From positions 37,443 through 101,442 of the forward strand of contig KB303020.1 of the NCBI GenBank assembly GCA_000328365.1: 64,000 nt of DNA, written 5' to 3'. Positions 11,701-21,400 of the stretch are shown one piece after another. Every line of letters begins with the position of its first letter. Positions within the stretch are counted from its first letter, which is position 1. The notes below the pieces were generated by a model that was given only the letters and a program-made list of their open reading frames with translations, was not told the origin of the DNA and did not search any database. Origin of the DNA: Capitella teleta (taxonomy: Eukaryota; Annelida; Polychaeta; Capitellidae). The position numbers and the translations under genes are program-made.

Positions 11701-14619
11701 TATTTAAAGGGGTGTTAACTGGTTGATCCTACTAGCCTATAAAATAATAAAAGATATTACTGCAATGGAGTGGGTATATACAGTAAAACCCCGTTAACTC
11801 GAAAACGAATAACTCGAAGACCTCTCTTCGTCGAAGTGTTTTCAAAGTCCCGACGACTCCCCTATACTTTGGCATTACAGATTGCTCGGATTCCTCGAAT
11901 CCCGCTTCGTTGAAAAACCCTCTTCCTCGAACATATTTTTCGGTCCCTTGAGCAAAATCGAATCGTATTCGTCAAAGTTTTTTTTTTTTAGATCAAAGAA
12001 CCCTTTCGCTAATTGTAATTAACGCAACTCTGTTTACTGTTTTGGACAATCGTTTACAAACAGAGTTCGACTCGCTTGTCACCTCTCGCATTGTTCAGAA
12101 GTTAGCGTCTCCGTCTCAGTCTCTTCATTGCGTAATCGACCGTATCGTGTCGATTAAAGCAGCCGCCATGTTCAAAGGTTCAATTAGCAGCAAGCGTTCT
12201 TTTGTTCACGATGCTTGGTTAACAATAGAAGAGAGAGCATGTAGTGGATTTTCGATCGGAGTAAAACACATGAAGGCGTCTTTGATGAAGACGATTACAG
12301 AAAGCGGTATAGCCTCAGATGTTGAATAGGCGGGAAACATCAATAATAAACAAACTCTGCCCATCAGTATAAAACCCGATCATTCGTCACAACAAATTAA
12401 TCATTCTGTCGACGAATCTCTGCGAGACATCTCTGCAATAATAGCGACTAAACGAAAGATCACGAGTGTAACCCTGGAGACCAAGTTCCTGGCGATCAGC
12501 GAAGCTGAAGCCGGAGGGAAGAAAAAGGCCATCGCCGATAAGTTTGGATTCTCACCAAGCACCCTGTCAACTTGGATCAAAAATTCTGAGAAGATTCAAG
12601 CGCATTACAGAGAGAGTGGAGGTGACAGGAAGCGAGCGACTTTGTGTGAATACCCGGACGTGGAAGAGGCGTTGATGCTGTGGTTCAAGGCGGCAAGAAC
12701 AAAGAATATCCCCCCTCTCTGGGCCGATTTTGCATAGATCATAACGTTACCAAAATGTTGAGAATTCAAAAACCCCGATTCGTCGAAAACCCTCTTCGTC
12801 GAAGTGTTTTCGCTGGTCCATTCAAATTCGAGTTAGTGGGGTTTTACTGTATTCGGCTCCATATTCGGCTTTGACGAATATATAATGCTCAAAGCTTCGG
12901 ATAAATTCAACATTCACTAGTCACAATAATTATCACTAATTTTAAAGCGCAATAGAACTGACTGGCTGAGCCTACAAACTAATGACCCTTGAGTAGCGAA
13001 CATGGGACATGGTTCACAGGACGAGGGTTGGCTCAACCTCATCTACTGCACTACAGTAAAACCTCTATGTGTCGAACATCCATCCCTCGAATGTCTCTCT
13101 GTGTCGAAGTTTTTTCGAAGTCCTGACGATTTTCCTATACTTTAATATTAGCATTAACATCCGTCCCTCGAACGTCTATTCTCGAATTTATCCCTGTGTC
13201 GAAGTGTGTTCTGTGTCCCTGAAATATGTTTTCGATCTATAGCTCGAAGTAGAAAAATTCTATGAGCATATTTCTCAGTTTCGTTACTTCAAAGAGAATT
13301 AGAAACAGTTACTTACAAAGTTTAAGCCGCTACCAAAGCGAGACTGACTCCAAAGATCAACGGACCGTGGATCTCAACTAAGGCATTGTTGTTGGTGTGC
13401 TTGTGATGATCTTTAATGAATTGCTGACAATAGACAGCGTGCATTCGAATTTAGTTAATTATAGAAATCCAGCCTTAGATCTATTATGAACTAAATGACA
13501 GCTTTAATATCAAAGCACGCAACAATAATATCAAAGACGTTTGTTTAGAGTGTTTGTGCTCCACGAGAAACAGTATAAATCTGGGGACCACCAGTCTTCA
13601 GCAACATTAGTTCTTCAGCATCGCTATGGCTACAAAACGTAAGCTTGATGTGAAGACACTTGAGAACTTGAAAGCTACAACAACGTTCCATGAAATCTTA
13701 TTTTTTTTCCAATACCTAGATATTATTTTCAACTTTTGACATTACTTTTTTATTTATATTTGTTAATTAAAAATTTTAATCATAAAATCACAGCCTGTCA
13801 TATTTTATAAGCACATAGCGCACATCGTCAATCATAACGTGAGAACACGGTTTGAAATCATAACGGCCTCGATCTGTCTGTCGAAGTATCCCTAAGTTGA
13901 AGTATTTGAGCTAACCCCACGAATTTCGACACATCCGAGGTTTTACTGTACTAAGATAAATAATTATCTTAGATAATCAAGAGCATTGAAGTATAAAGGA
14001 GTAACTAGAATGACTGTGCAATGTTAGCTTGGAATTAAAGGGGAATATATAACATATAAGCACCAGCATGTAGAGCTTTCCTTGAGTTGTTTTGATCGCG
14101 ACGCTTTAGCATTCAAGTAATTGTTCCCCTTAAATTTGGCTTCAATTCTGACCGGTCGCGTGTTCCCAATAAGCAATCTAGATTGAGAGTTTAAAAGATC
14201 ATATTAGGAAACACGATTCAAGGGAGCTCAGCAGGCAAGCTTGTAGACCCACTGACTTAGCTAAGGTACGCTAACTCGGCTAAATCCTGTCACATACTGT
14301 AAAACAGTAAAATTTCGCGGACAGGAAATGTTCGCTACGTTCGCGGTCTCGGCTGACTGCGAAAATTTCCTGTGTGAATTTTTGTCAGCCCATGACCACA
14401 GAAAACATACATATGCGCGACCGCGAACTATTCACCGTGAAAACTTTCCCATAGGCGTGACCGTGAAAATTTAGGGCCCCGAAATTTCGATGTTTTACAG
14501 TAGTCGCTCCATTGATATTCCAACGCCAACATCTATTGCTTTCCACCATCCAGACTAAAGGCCAATATCCATCAACACACCTCAGCAACCAAACTACCTC
14601 CCCACAGAATTTACCTCAT
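8746..14619 (-). CDS. MRPL23: Mitochondrial ribosomal protein L23 (uL23m)
   Basis: Component of the mitochondrial large ribosomal subunit near the exit tunnel. Exons in transcription order: 14619-14615 (ATG AG), 9440-9291, 9240-9158, 9034-8955 and 8901-8746. Phases fit throughout and give 157 residues (human 153). Matching features are YPLHYKGNPKNRVFLPMFW against human YPLYRLGGPQLRVFRTNFF, then MTKVDVTNYLNKIYDV, VRTDLERGDEWRTHP, RRVAYVTV, FDFPDIF and the terminal DVPSWFR against VPSWFGL. The first exon (M plus two bases) is inferred: ATGAG|gtaaat at 14619-14611 is the right phase and length, but it is very short. Intron 1 (about 5.2 kb as assembled) holds a triple tandem repeat, several DNA transposons and a likely false duplication, so its true length may be roughly half. 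Exons 2-5 are secure. Confidence 0.9.
9457..9798 (-). repeat. Three tandem copies of a 114-bp unit in MRPL23 intron 1
   Basis: The word GATGATTGAC recurs at 9461, 9575 and 9689, exactly 114 apart, and the three copies look near-identical. Because 114 is 38 codons, one minus-strand frame stays open across all copies (unit core SPKMYDFILQLLSETKF). This frame is not the MRPL23 frame. Each unit ends in CATCTTCTCTCT, which in the last copy is the polypyrimidine tract just before the exon 2 acceptor at 9441. The array therefore arose by duplicating the 3' end of the intron. The near-identity suggests recent origin. Confidence 0.85.
9827..10521 (+). mobile_element. Non-autonomous hAT-like element, copy A
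   Basis: About 695 bases between TAGTGATGGGTGAACATTCGG and a right end that reads TAGTGAATGTTGAATTTATCC when reversed. It is rich in the words ATTCGGCT, CGAATAT and AAGCTTCGG near both ends, forming long imperfect inverted repeats. No transposase frame. The right-hand part recurs from 11691 on, where it is split by a pogo-type insertion. The 8-base flanks (tttataat, gtcacaat) are only weakly alike, so the hAT assignment is tentative. Confidence 0.6.
10656..11044 (+). mobile_element. pogo/Tigger-type deletion derivative, short form
   Basis: 389 bases with inverted ends CAGTAAAACCTCTATGTGTC and, reversed, CAGTAAAACCTCGGATGTGTC, flanked by TA on each side, as expected for pogo/Tigger elements. 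No coding frame remains. The longer allele or copy at 13054-13948 has an extra internal 505 bases. Confidence 0.8.
11393..11596 (+). mobile_element. 204-bp TIR MITE (family M2), copy A
   Basis: Inverted ends CTGTAAAACAGTAAAATTT and, reversed, CTGTAAAACAGCAAAATTT, with TA on both sides. The interior is unusually rich in GCGACCGCGAA-type words. Its twin is at 14297-14500. Ends and internal GTTCGCTAyrTTCGCGGTC words are shared with the larger element at 49699-51142. Confidence 0.8.
11641..11690. other. Assembly gap (50 N)
   Basis: A run of exactly 50 N, probably a default scaffold gap. It lies between the two near-identical tracts. Confidence 0.99.
11691..12919 (+). mobile_element. hAT-like element copy B, split by a pogo insertion
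   Basis: Right part of the same element as 9827-10521, starting at the gap edge. The continuous sequence gggtatatattcggctcc of copy A is interrupted here after gggtatata and resumes with tattcggctcc at 12850. The left end lies in the gap or is absent. Confidence 0.7.
11781..12849 (+). mobile_element. pogo/Tigger-type transposon with remnant transposase DNA-binding domain
   Basis: 1069 bases with inverted ends CAGTAAAACCCCGTTAACTC and, reversed, CAGTAAAACCCCACTAACTC, flanked by TA direct repeats (11779-11780 and 12850-12851). An open frame of about 130 codons without a good start, ending at a TAG near 12734, encodes a psq/CENP-B-type helix-turn-helix. Seen in order are KRKITSVTLETKFLAI, EAGGKKKAIADKFGFSPSTL, STWIKNSEKI and EEALMLWFKAARTKNIPPL. 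This matches the N-terminal part of Tigger transposases. The DDE catalytic domain is absent, so the copy is an internally deleted, non-autonomous element. A 95-codon frame at 12042-12329 lies upstream and is of unknown meaning. Confidence 0.85.
13054..13948 (+). mobile_element. pogo/Tigger-type deletion derivative, long form
   Basis: 895 bases with the same ends as 10656-11044 and TA flanks. The extra internal segment (13321-13826) contains an ATG at 13626 that begins MATKRKLDVKTLENLK, like the start of a pogo transposase helix-turn-helix, and then runs into AT-rich non-coding sequence. It is thus a less reduced derivative of a coding parent element. Confidence 0.8.
14297..14500 (+). mobile_element. 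204-bp TIR MITE (family M2), copy B
   Basis: Twin of 11393-11596 with a few substitutions, in the same position of the duplicated tract. TA flanks at 14295 and 14501. Confidence 0.8.
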
Positions 14620-14826
14620 GTAGGCCACTTTCAGGTTAAAGTCAGATCTTGAGATTTAGATTACAGTCCTTTATTCCCTTTCGCATCAGTACTCTTGAAT
14701 TGAAAATTGGTAGATTTTCCTCAAAGCAGGATTGAAATAATCATCGAAAAGAATGAGATAAAGAGAGGTTAAGATGAATAAATCAATTGAGAGATCGTTT
14801 TGATCTCCTATGCAGTGATACACGAT

Positions 14827-16106
14827 CAGGGCTTGAAATAAGACTGAACTACTCGCCAATGGCGATTAAAAATTATCCCTGGCGAGTAAAAATATAAAGA
14901 ATGGTTGCCAGATAGCGAGTAAAAATTTTAGCTGTCATAATAAAATGTAAAGGGCGGATTCTTTGGTCAACCCCAAACAATAGATTTTTGCTCAATCCCC
15001 TAATTAGATAAAGGTGCACTATACGGCAGTGATTGGCGACAGACTATCGACCTAAATCAAAGTTGGTTGAGAAAGTGACATAGTATGTATCCAGTACATG
15101 CATAAAATAATTGTGTTATGCTTAGCACAGATTCTCGGGCGAGGTCTGTATACCTCGCCCGACGGTAAACCGCTTCTTTTTGCGTATACTGGCAGCAAGG
15201 CTCCACACTCAGCCGATTGTATGATAAATATAGACATATTACCCGACAAATCCTTGTGTTTAAGCCCTCCAGACGTTAGCTGGTATATTTATGCTCCAAG
15301 AAAAAACAATATGAGCCAGTACCATCATGTCAAACTTACATTAATTAAAACCCGCAACAAAATATCACTTCGTGAAGAAGTAAGCAAACGCCATTTTGCG
15401 AGTGACGTCACTCAGCGCATGCGCACTGCATTGTAAACAAGCGCACATGCTTCACTTTCCCGCTCAAACTTCTCTCACGACTTTCGAATGAAAATGAATA
15501 AAATTGTCCATATACTGATTGGTGATGCACAAAATATTGCGTATTAATAATTAGTACGTATTCCTTTGTGAAGACTCGGTATAAATTACGTGCGCAACTG
15601 CAAGGGAAGATAGGCCGCATGTTGAACTGCTTAGCGCGGGAAAATTGTATGCGGATGCGTGTATGTTTACTTCGCACTACGCAGGCGCAGTGCTCTGGTT
15701 TATTTATAGCACGTGGAGAGCAGGTCATGTGACACAACAATCGGAAAGCGGAGAGAAACCTGTAATGTCACTTTTTTTCGTTGCGGATCCATTTTAAGTA
15801 GGTTTATGGTACTGGTTTCGAACAAAATTTAGTACCAGCGTCTACCTGGTATGGCTCTGCAGACGCTGGTGCCTTCATAAATATAATTACAAGCGTGGAA
15901 TTCTAGAAATCGTGGTTCGCGAACTGGAGTTTAATGCGTTTACCGTACAGCGAGACCCATTGGGCTCGCTGTAGTATGTCAGCTATGTTATGCTATATTT
16001 TTCTGTCAGGAATTTCTGGTGAATAAAAATATTTTTCGGTGAGTAAAAACTCCCTGTTTTCTCGCCACGTGGCGAGTAATCCTTTTCGCTTATGCCGAGC
16101 CCTGTG
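14827..16106 (+). mobile_element. hAT-like element with 8-bp target duplication
   Basis: About 1.28 kb starting CAGGGCTTGAAATAAGAC and ending, reversed, CAGGGCTCGGCATAAGCG, with 2 extra bases before the flank. The flank tacacgat occurs at 14819-14826 and again at 16107-16114, a perfect 8-bp duplication as hAT transposases make. Words of the type ACTCGCCA and GGCGAGTAA repeat near both ends. No transposase domain was recognised in the open frames inside, so it is taken as non-autonomous. It lies just upstream of the inferred MRPL23 first exon. Confidence 0.82.
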
Positions 16107-16114
16107 TACACGAT

Positions 16115-17502
16115 GATAAAGCTAAACAAGCTAAAGATATCAGTGGTCCAAGTGAAAGAGTTGGATATGTTCTCTATTATCGCCCAAACATTTGTCAACA
16201 CGCATCAGACCGCATTGACGCCACCAAAATGTCAGTCGTTGAACTATGATTGATTACGAAAACATTCGTTTGTAATTTGGATGTTAAGATGAAACGCATT
16301 ATTACATATATCGAGCTAATCTGGGTAAATTCTTCGCCGACATCGCTTCTGCGTGAAAGTCTGAAAGTCAAGAATTATCCAAACTCAACACAGATTTGAG
16401 TCCATTTCGTGTGGCGTCGTCTGCTTCATTTTCCTCCGACCTTCATTCTAACGAGATTCTAATCAACATTCAAATCATCCGAACATTTCCGAATCGATAA
16501 TGCGGTCAATTAATGAAAGTCGTTAGTTTCTTCCACGATTTTTGTATGAAAAGGGTAAATTACCCGCGAGAATCTCGAAAGAACCCAACTGTCTCTTGAA
16601 GCCGGATACTGGGGTTTGTTTACAAATTGTTGACAACCCCGATGAGTTGTCATTTCTCGATCGTTGCAAGAAAACCTTTATTGTGATCATCGATTGCAAG
16701 TTCTGAATGAGGGAATACCCAAGCAAGCGTTATTGTTGTGATTTCTGTGTGAATAAAACAAAGTGAAAGTTCTTTACAGATATTCTACCATTTCTAACCG
16801 GAATAACTTTCCTCTAACAGTCTGTGGCCTGAAACCCTCTTGTGCGTTATGATTCATTGATTTGTGCGGTGCCGACTGAGGTCACTGAGGACAAGGAACT
16901 ACAATTTTTAAGAGGATCTCCGCTAGATCAAACCAAACAATGAAATATTGTAGTTGAATGGCGATTGTTCAGCATCGACACAAGTTTGAACGAGCGAAAA
17001 ATCTTCTCACGTGACATTTTGGATTCCCTTGTATTCGGAATATATATATACGAAAAAACCAACATAATAAGGTCCGCTCGCTGACGTAACCGGTGAGTTT
17101 AAGATAGTATAAAGATAAAATATGATTAATGTGTTTCAGGTATCTGTACCAATACACGCCTGTGCCCTTTGGGGCGAGGTTGGTACTACTACTAGCTAAT
17201 TACATGAGCATGTTATAGCTGGATCACATGTAGCCCTATATACTATGGCTGATCGCCCGATCGCCCGTGTTTCATATATATGCGGTATTAGATAGGCCTA
17301 GATCGCATGATACTTACAAGTGATTTGCCATAATATACTAGTATTCACTAGGTCTATTCAGCGAGTGTGATCTGTTGTCAGCCTGATTACTGTTCAAGAG
17401 GGGAATTGCGAATGCATTGCACACGATGCTAATATCATAACTTTGCACACATCCCTTTCTTTCAATGAACTTACCGTTATCCTAATTAAGGTGTTGTTTC
17501 TA
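16115..17502. other. Unassigned sequence
   Basis: No exon, transposon end or RNA gene recognised. One ATCATAACG on the minus strand at 16845-16853. Confidence 0.5.
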
Positions 17503-17720
17503 CAAGGGTTGTCCGAAATGTTCCCGGCCTAACCTAGAACGCGTTAACACAAAAAATTGAAATTAGGCTTGAAAAACGTGTATAGGTTAGCTTTCCCGAT
17601 GGAAATTACAACCATTGAATTTTCCAGAAAATTATCTGACCACTTCTGAAGTAAATTTATGATTTGCTTCAAGCAGGGGTTGGCATCTCATAAAAATGTG
17701 CGGGAGTCAGCGGGACCCCT
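17503..17720 (+). mobile_element. Mariner-like element fragment (5' end)
   Basis: Begins CAAGGGTTGTCCGAAATGTT after a TA and continues through CGGCCTAACCTAGAACGCG and GGGGTTGGCAT. It shares the order of words with 1722-1900 (reversed) and 56820-57000. Only the terminus and leader are present. Confidence 0.6.
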
Positions 17721-18284
17721 GAATTACGCGATATTGATATTCTTGTCGGTGATTCGGTAATTGATAAACTCACCGACTAGAAAAAGGAATACAAAGAAAC
17801 AAATTCCCTCGTATGGACGCATCATAGCTATAAAAGGTCAATGGTGCGTAATATTTTGATGAAATAATAATAAAATGGGGAAATGTGCACTAGCATTTGC
17901 CCCTTTTTATGGCCCTTTTGGTAATTAAACGCTAATTGAAATCGTGAAAAAAATAAATAATTAAAAGAATCAAACGATTATTTGTCAAATATACATTTAC
18001 ATGTTGATTACCAGGTATGCACCAAGTTTTATTGAAATAATTAAACCAAAGTAGGTTTAATGGTCCCGCAAAAGCGTGCACTGCAACCTTTTTTTTTACT
18101 TTTCGGTAAAATTTTACGTACACGTGACAAGATAATTCACGCTCAATACATTATTTTCCCGAAAGAGCACCATTTATTTCTTCATCGAGATTTTGTAGCA
18201 TTACGTTATAAGTTATCGAATCATTGAAATAGAGTGAAATAATTACATTTTTATTTATTTTTCGAGGGGGGGGCGTTTATCTAA

Positions 18285-18430
18285 CCTCAGGATCCTGAAA
18301 CAATGTGGCTTATGGGGTCCTCCGATGAGCTAGGTAAGCAGGTGTTAAATGCCTTAGCCAAGGACACAAAGCTTGTTCGAACCTCCAGTGGCCAGCGCCA
18401 AGCCCTTTCGAGGCGAGAACGCCGGCCACC
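18285..18430 (-). repeat. Degraded tRNA-derived SINE-like piece
   Basis: On the minus strand a B-box-like GGTTCGAAC is followed by TGTGTCCTTGGCTAAGGCAT and TTAACACCTGC. The word order GTGTCCTTGGGCAAGGCAcTTtAAC downstream of a pol III B box is typical of widespread invertebrate tRNA-derived SINEs. The A box is not convincing and no terminal repeat or target duplication was found. Confidence 0.4.
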
Positions 18431-21400
18431 AGGGACCCCTCTTCCGCCTATATACTTTCGCTTTCTGTTTTTGAAAGTTGACCACGTGTTAAATCTATGT
18501 GTACCAGTGCCACACAGCCTATACATGTTTGTAACTGTAAATTAAAATCGATTATGCAAGGCACCCAATGGTGATTCACGCGTCGTCAAACTCTGGTTTG
18601 ATTGATTATGTCCACATACTATGACGTATATTCAGCGCATTATCTTTTGTTCTGGGGCACAGCTGTCGTTATATTATGGCCGAACTACGATGCGCACGCA
18701 GGACTGTCTACCTACACAAATACAGGCCTGTCTATATGCCGTACATTGAATGCCGTCACTTATTTGCAATTCATTGGCAACTTGCCAAACTGCAAAGAAA
18801 CTTGCGCTTCCATTTTTGAAATCTTCTTCGGTTATAGAAAGTCAACTTGATATGTTGATAAGATTCGCACTGTCAAAGCATTCGAAACCGTTCGTCGCAT
18901 GTGCTGGAATGATTTGCTGATTCTGTTCATTGAATTGAACCCGTATAACCGAAAGTTTCCACACCCAGATTAACAATAACAATGATTAATGTATTCCCGG
19001 ACTGCTTCGCCTACTCAAACCGCATGAATTCGCTGTATCCATAGGGTGCGTTAATAGAAGCTGTCTCATCGACCGATGTAGACCCACTTCGGTCGTTCCG
19101 CGCAACAACGTATTGGTTCGATTGTAAATCAAAGTGATTCTCGATTGTTGCGCTTTCATTGTTCGCCTGTACCCGCCAATTTACTGCTCATTGTGTACAG
19201 AACCGGAACAACAGACTCTTTGTCCGTCTTTCAAACACTTCCAGACACAATATGCATGTCTGCAACTCCTCTTATCTGCTGAATGCGCCACGCACTTCGA
19301 TGAGGTCAGCCCTATTTGCGAGAACCACGCTTGCTGACTTCCAGATGCGTGCGTGCATGGAATGGGCACGCACTGCGGGAAGTTCGGCAATCTCGCGAAC
19401 TATCTATCCCCTACAACCTTCGATCAACACTTAATGGATATTTATCACCTTTTTATTTTCTCATCTTTCAATGTCAAAATATTCCTACTGGCTACTTAAG
19501 TATGCAGTCGGCTTGTTGGACTTGTCTGAAGTCCCGCCCGCTTGTTCGTACATGCCTATTAGTTTCGTATACACATGTACTTACTAGCATTGTTTACACC
19601 GTGTATGTTTTGCCTTGTTGTTGGGGGCAAAGCGATCGCGTTGGTTTTCATCTGGTTGCTTGTGTGATGTATGGCGTGCATGCGATCCTAAAGATCCAAC
19701 ATTCGGGGCTCTTCATCCATCAAGGATCGGGCTGGTCTCCAGGGTAGCGACGCTGTTCTCGATGAAGAAGGGAGTTGCACCTCAGCCTCGCTGTCTGTAT
19801 TAAGGACCTAGTGATGAGCACCTGTTGGCGGCAGTCATGACTGACGTGCGTGAGGAAAAAAAAATAGAATACGAGACGGTAGATCAATCGTTGCTCGGTT
19901 TTGTTTCAGCGTAGAATGCATCATTGTCAACGTCAAACTTGTCTCCATAGTCGCGCATGCGCACGATACGTCGCGCTTGCTTCGTCCATCTTGGTCTGGC
20001 AGCAAACAAAAGATGATACTTTTTTTCAACTCGAATAATCCATCATCGATCTGTCATTGGCAATTCGAAAGGATGATTAACTTGTTAACCAAGGGGAAGG
20101 GCGTGGCTTGGTGTTGCATTGCTGTGGAGCTGTATCGTGTGCAATTGAATGCTTGAATGGGGTGGGGTTTTATTTATTTTGATCTATTTCTTATCTTTTC
20201 CCCTGGTTGGCTTAAGCAGTTGTTTGATTTCCCTTTTTGTGCCTCATTATTCCGTCCCTGGCACTTTTAATAGCGCTTCATCTCTGTCGGCCGAATGCTT
20301 TCGGACGCAATCGAGGATTTGCGATGGATTATGTTGGCTCGCAACGAAATTGAAACAAACCGTATTTTGTTCATCGCTCGAATGGAGCTGTCTGCATTAG
20401 CCTGTTGTCCATCTTCTTCAATCAACTTGGCATGTCTTGTGTTCTGGCTAAAATGCAAATTGTTGAGTTTTGTGATTGCTTTCCTGTTGATGGATCGTGA
20501 GACACAGCGTTGTCTTCCTATTGAATTACTTGGCCATTTCATCATTGCAACTTGCCCAATCTGTAAACCGCTCTGTCAATTTTGTCCCTCATTGGGGACT
20601 CTCGACCTCATTAATCTAATCTCTTTGCTAGCGACTTCTCCAGTGCCCGGGTGACTTAGAAAGGAAAAAAAAAGTGGGAATCTACTTTTCTCTTGAACAC
20701 ATTCGAGCCAACTTCAATGGTTTGAGAAGAAAGCGCTTTCTTAGGACGCATGCCCCAGGCCCTTCTGCCGAGTACTGCATTGATTTATTTGCTTACGCCC
20801 TCTGTGACACTTCAAAGGGTCTCATTTGCCCTCTTCCAGCATCGTTGCTTAGCCCTGCGTATCCTCTTATCGCATGTACAAAAAAAAGAGAGAGAGGAAA
20901 GAATCGTCTTCCTCGACGACAGCGCGCATGACTCATGATGTTTGACCAACAACCAATCGAAGTTGGCCGACGTGAGTTCCTCGACATCTGTCTCGTTTTT
21001 TAGCCGATCTTCACAAGGGTTGCATCCGTCTCTACCATCGCTATCCATTATGCATGGAGAGGCGTGGCTGCTTTTGAGCAACGCACGTGTATCAGCGTCC
21101 GTGGTGCATGATGCCATGGTTGCCCACTTCCTTATGCAGGTAAATATTTACAGCGTCGTTCTTTTATTGCGCAGTTCTTCGAAATCAATCAATAAGCACA
21201 GTGCCCCATTTCGCTGCATGCATGCACGTTGCAACGTTATCATTCTGGCCGCCGCTCTACTTTTTCGGGAAACCCAATGAGTCAGCCCCTCGTTTAATTT
21301 ACTCGATCAAAATCATCTCATCCCACTTGATTGCTGTTCATTGCTGGTTGATGTCAGCAGTATTTTATCTATGATAACCAGTATAGTTATTGTTATCAAG

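Larger units (their letters stand above)
11691..14549 (+). repeat. Duplicated tract, copy B (right of the gap)
   Basis: Second version of the 10361-11640 tract, ending near GATATTCCAACGCCAACATC. It carries an additional pogo-type element at 11781-12849 and an additional internal segment of the shorter pogo element at 13321-13826. Beyond 14549 the sequence is unique and reaches the putative MRPL23 first exon. It is either a real tandem duplication or, more likely, the other haplotype. Confidence 0.9.
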
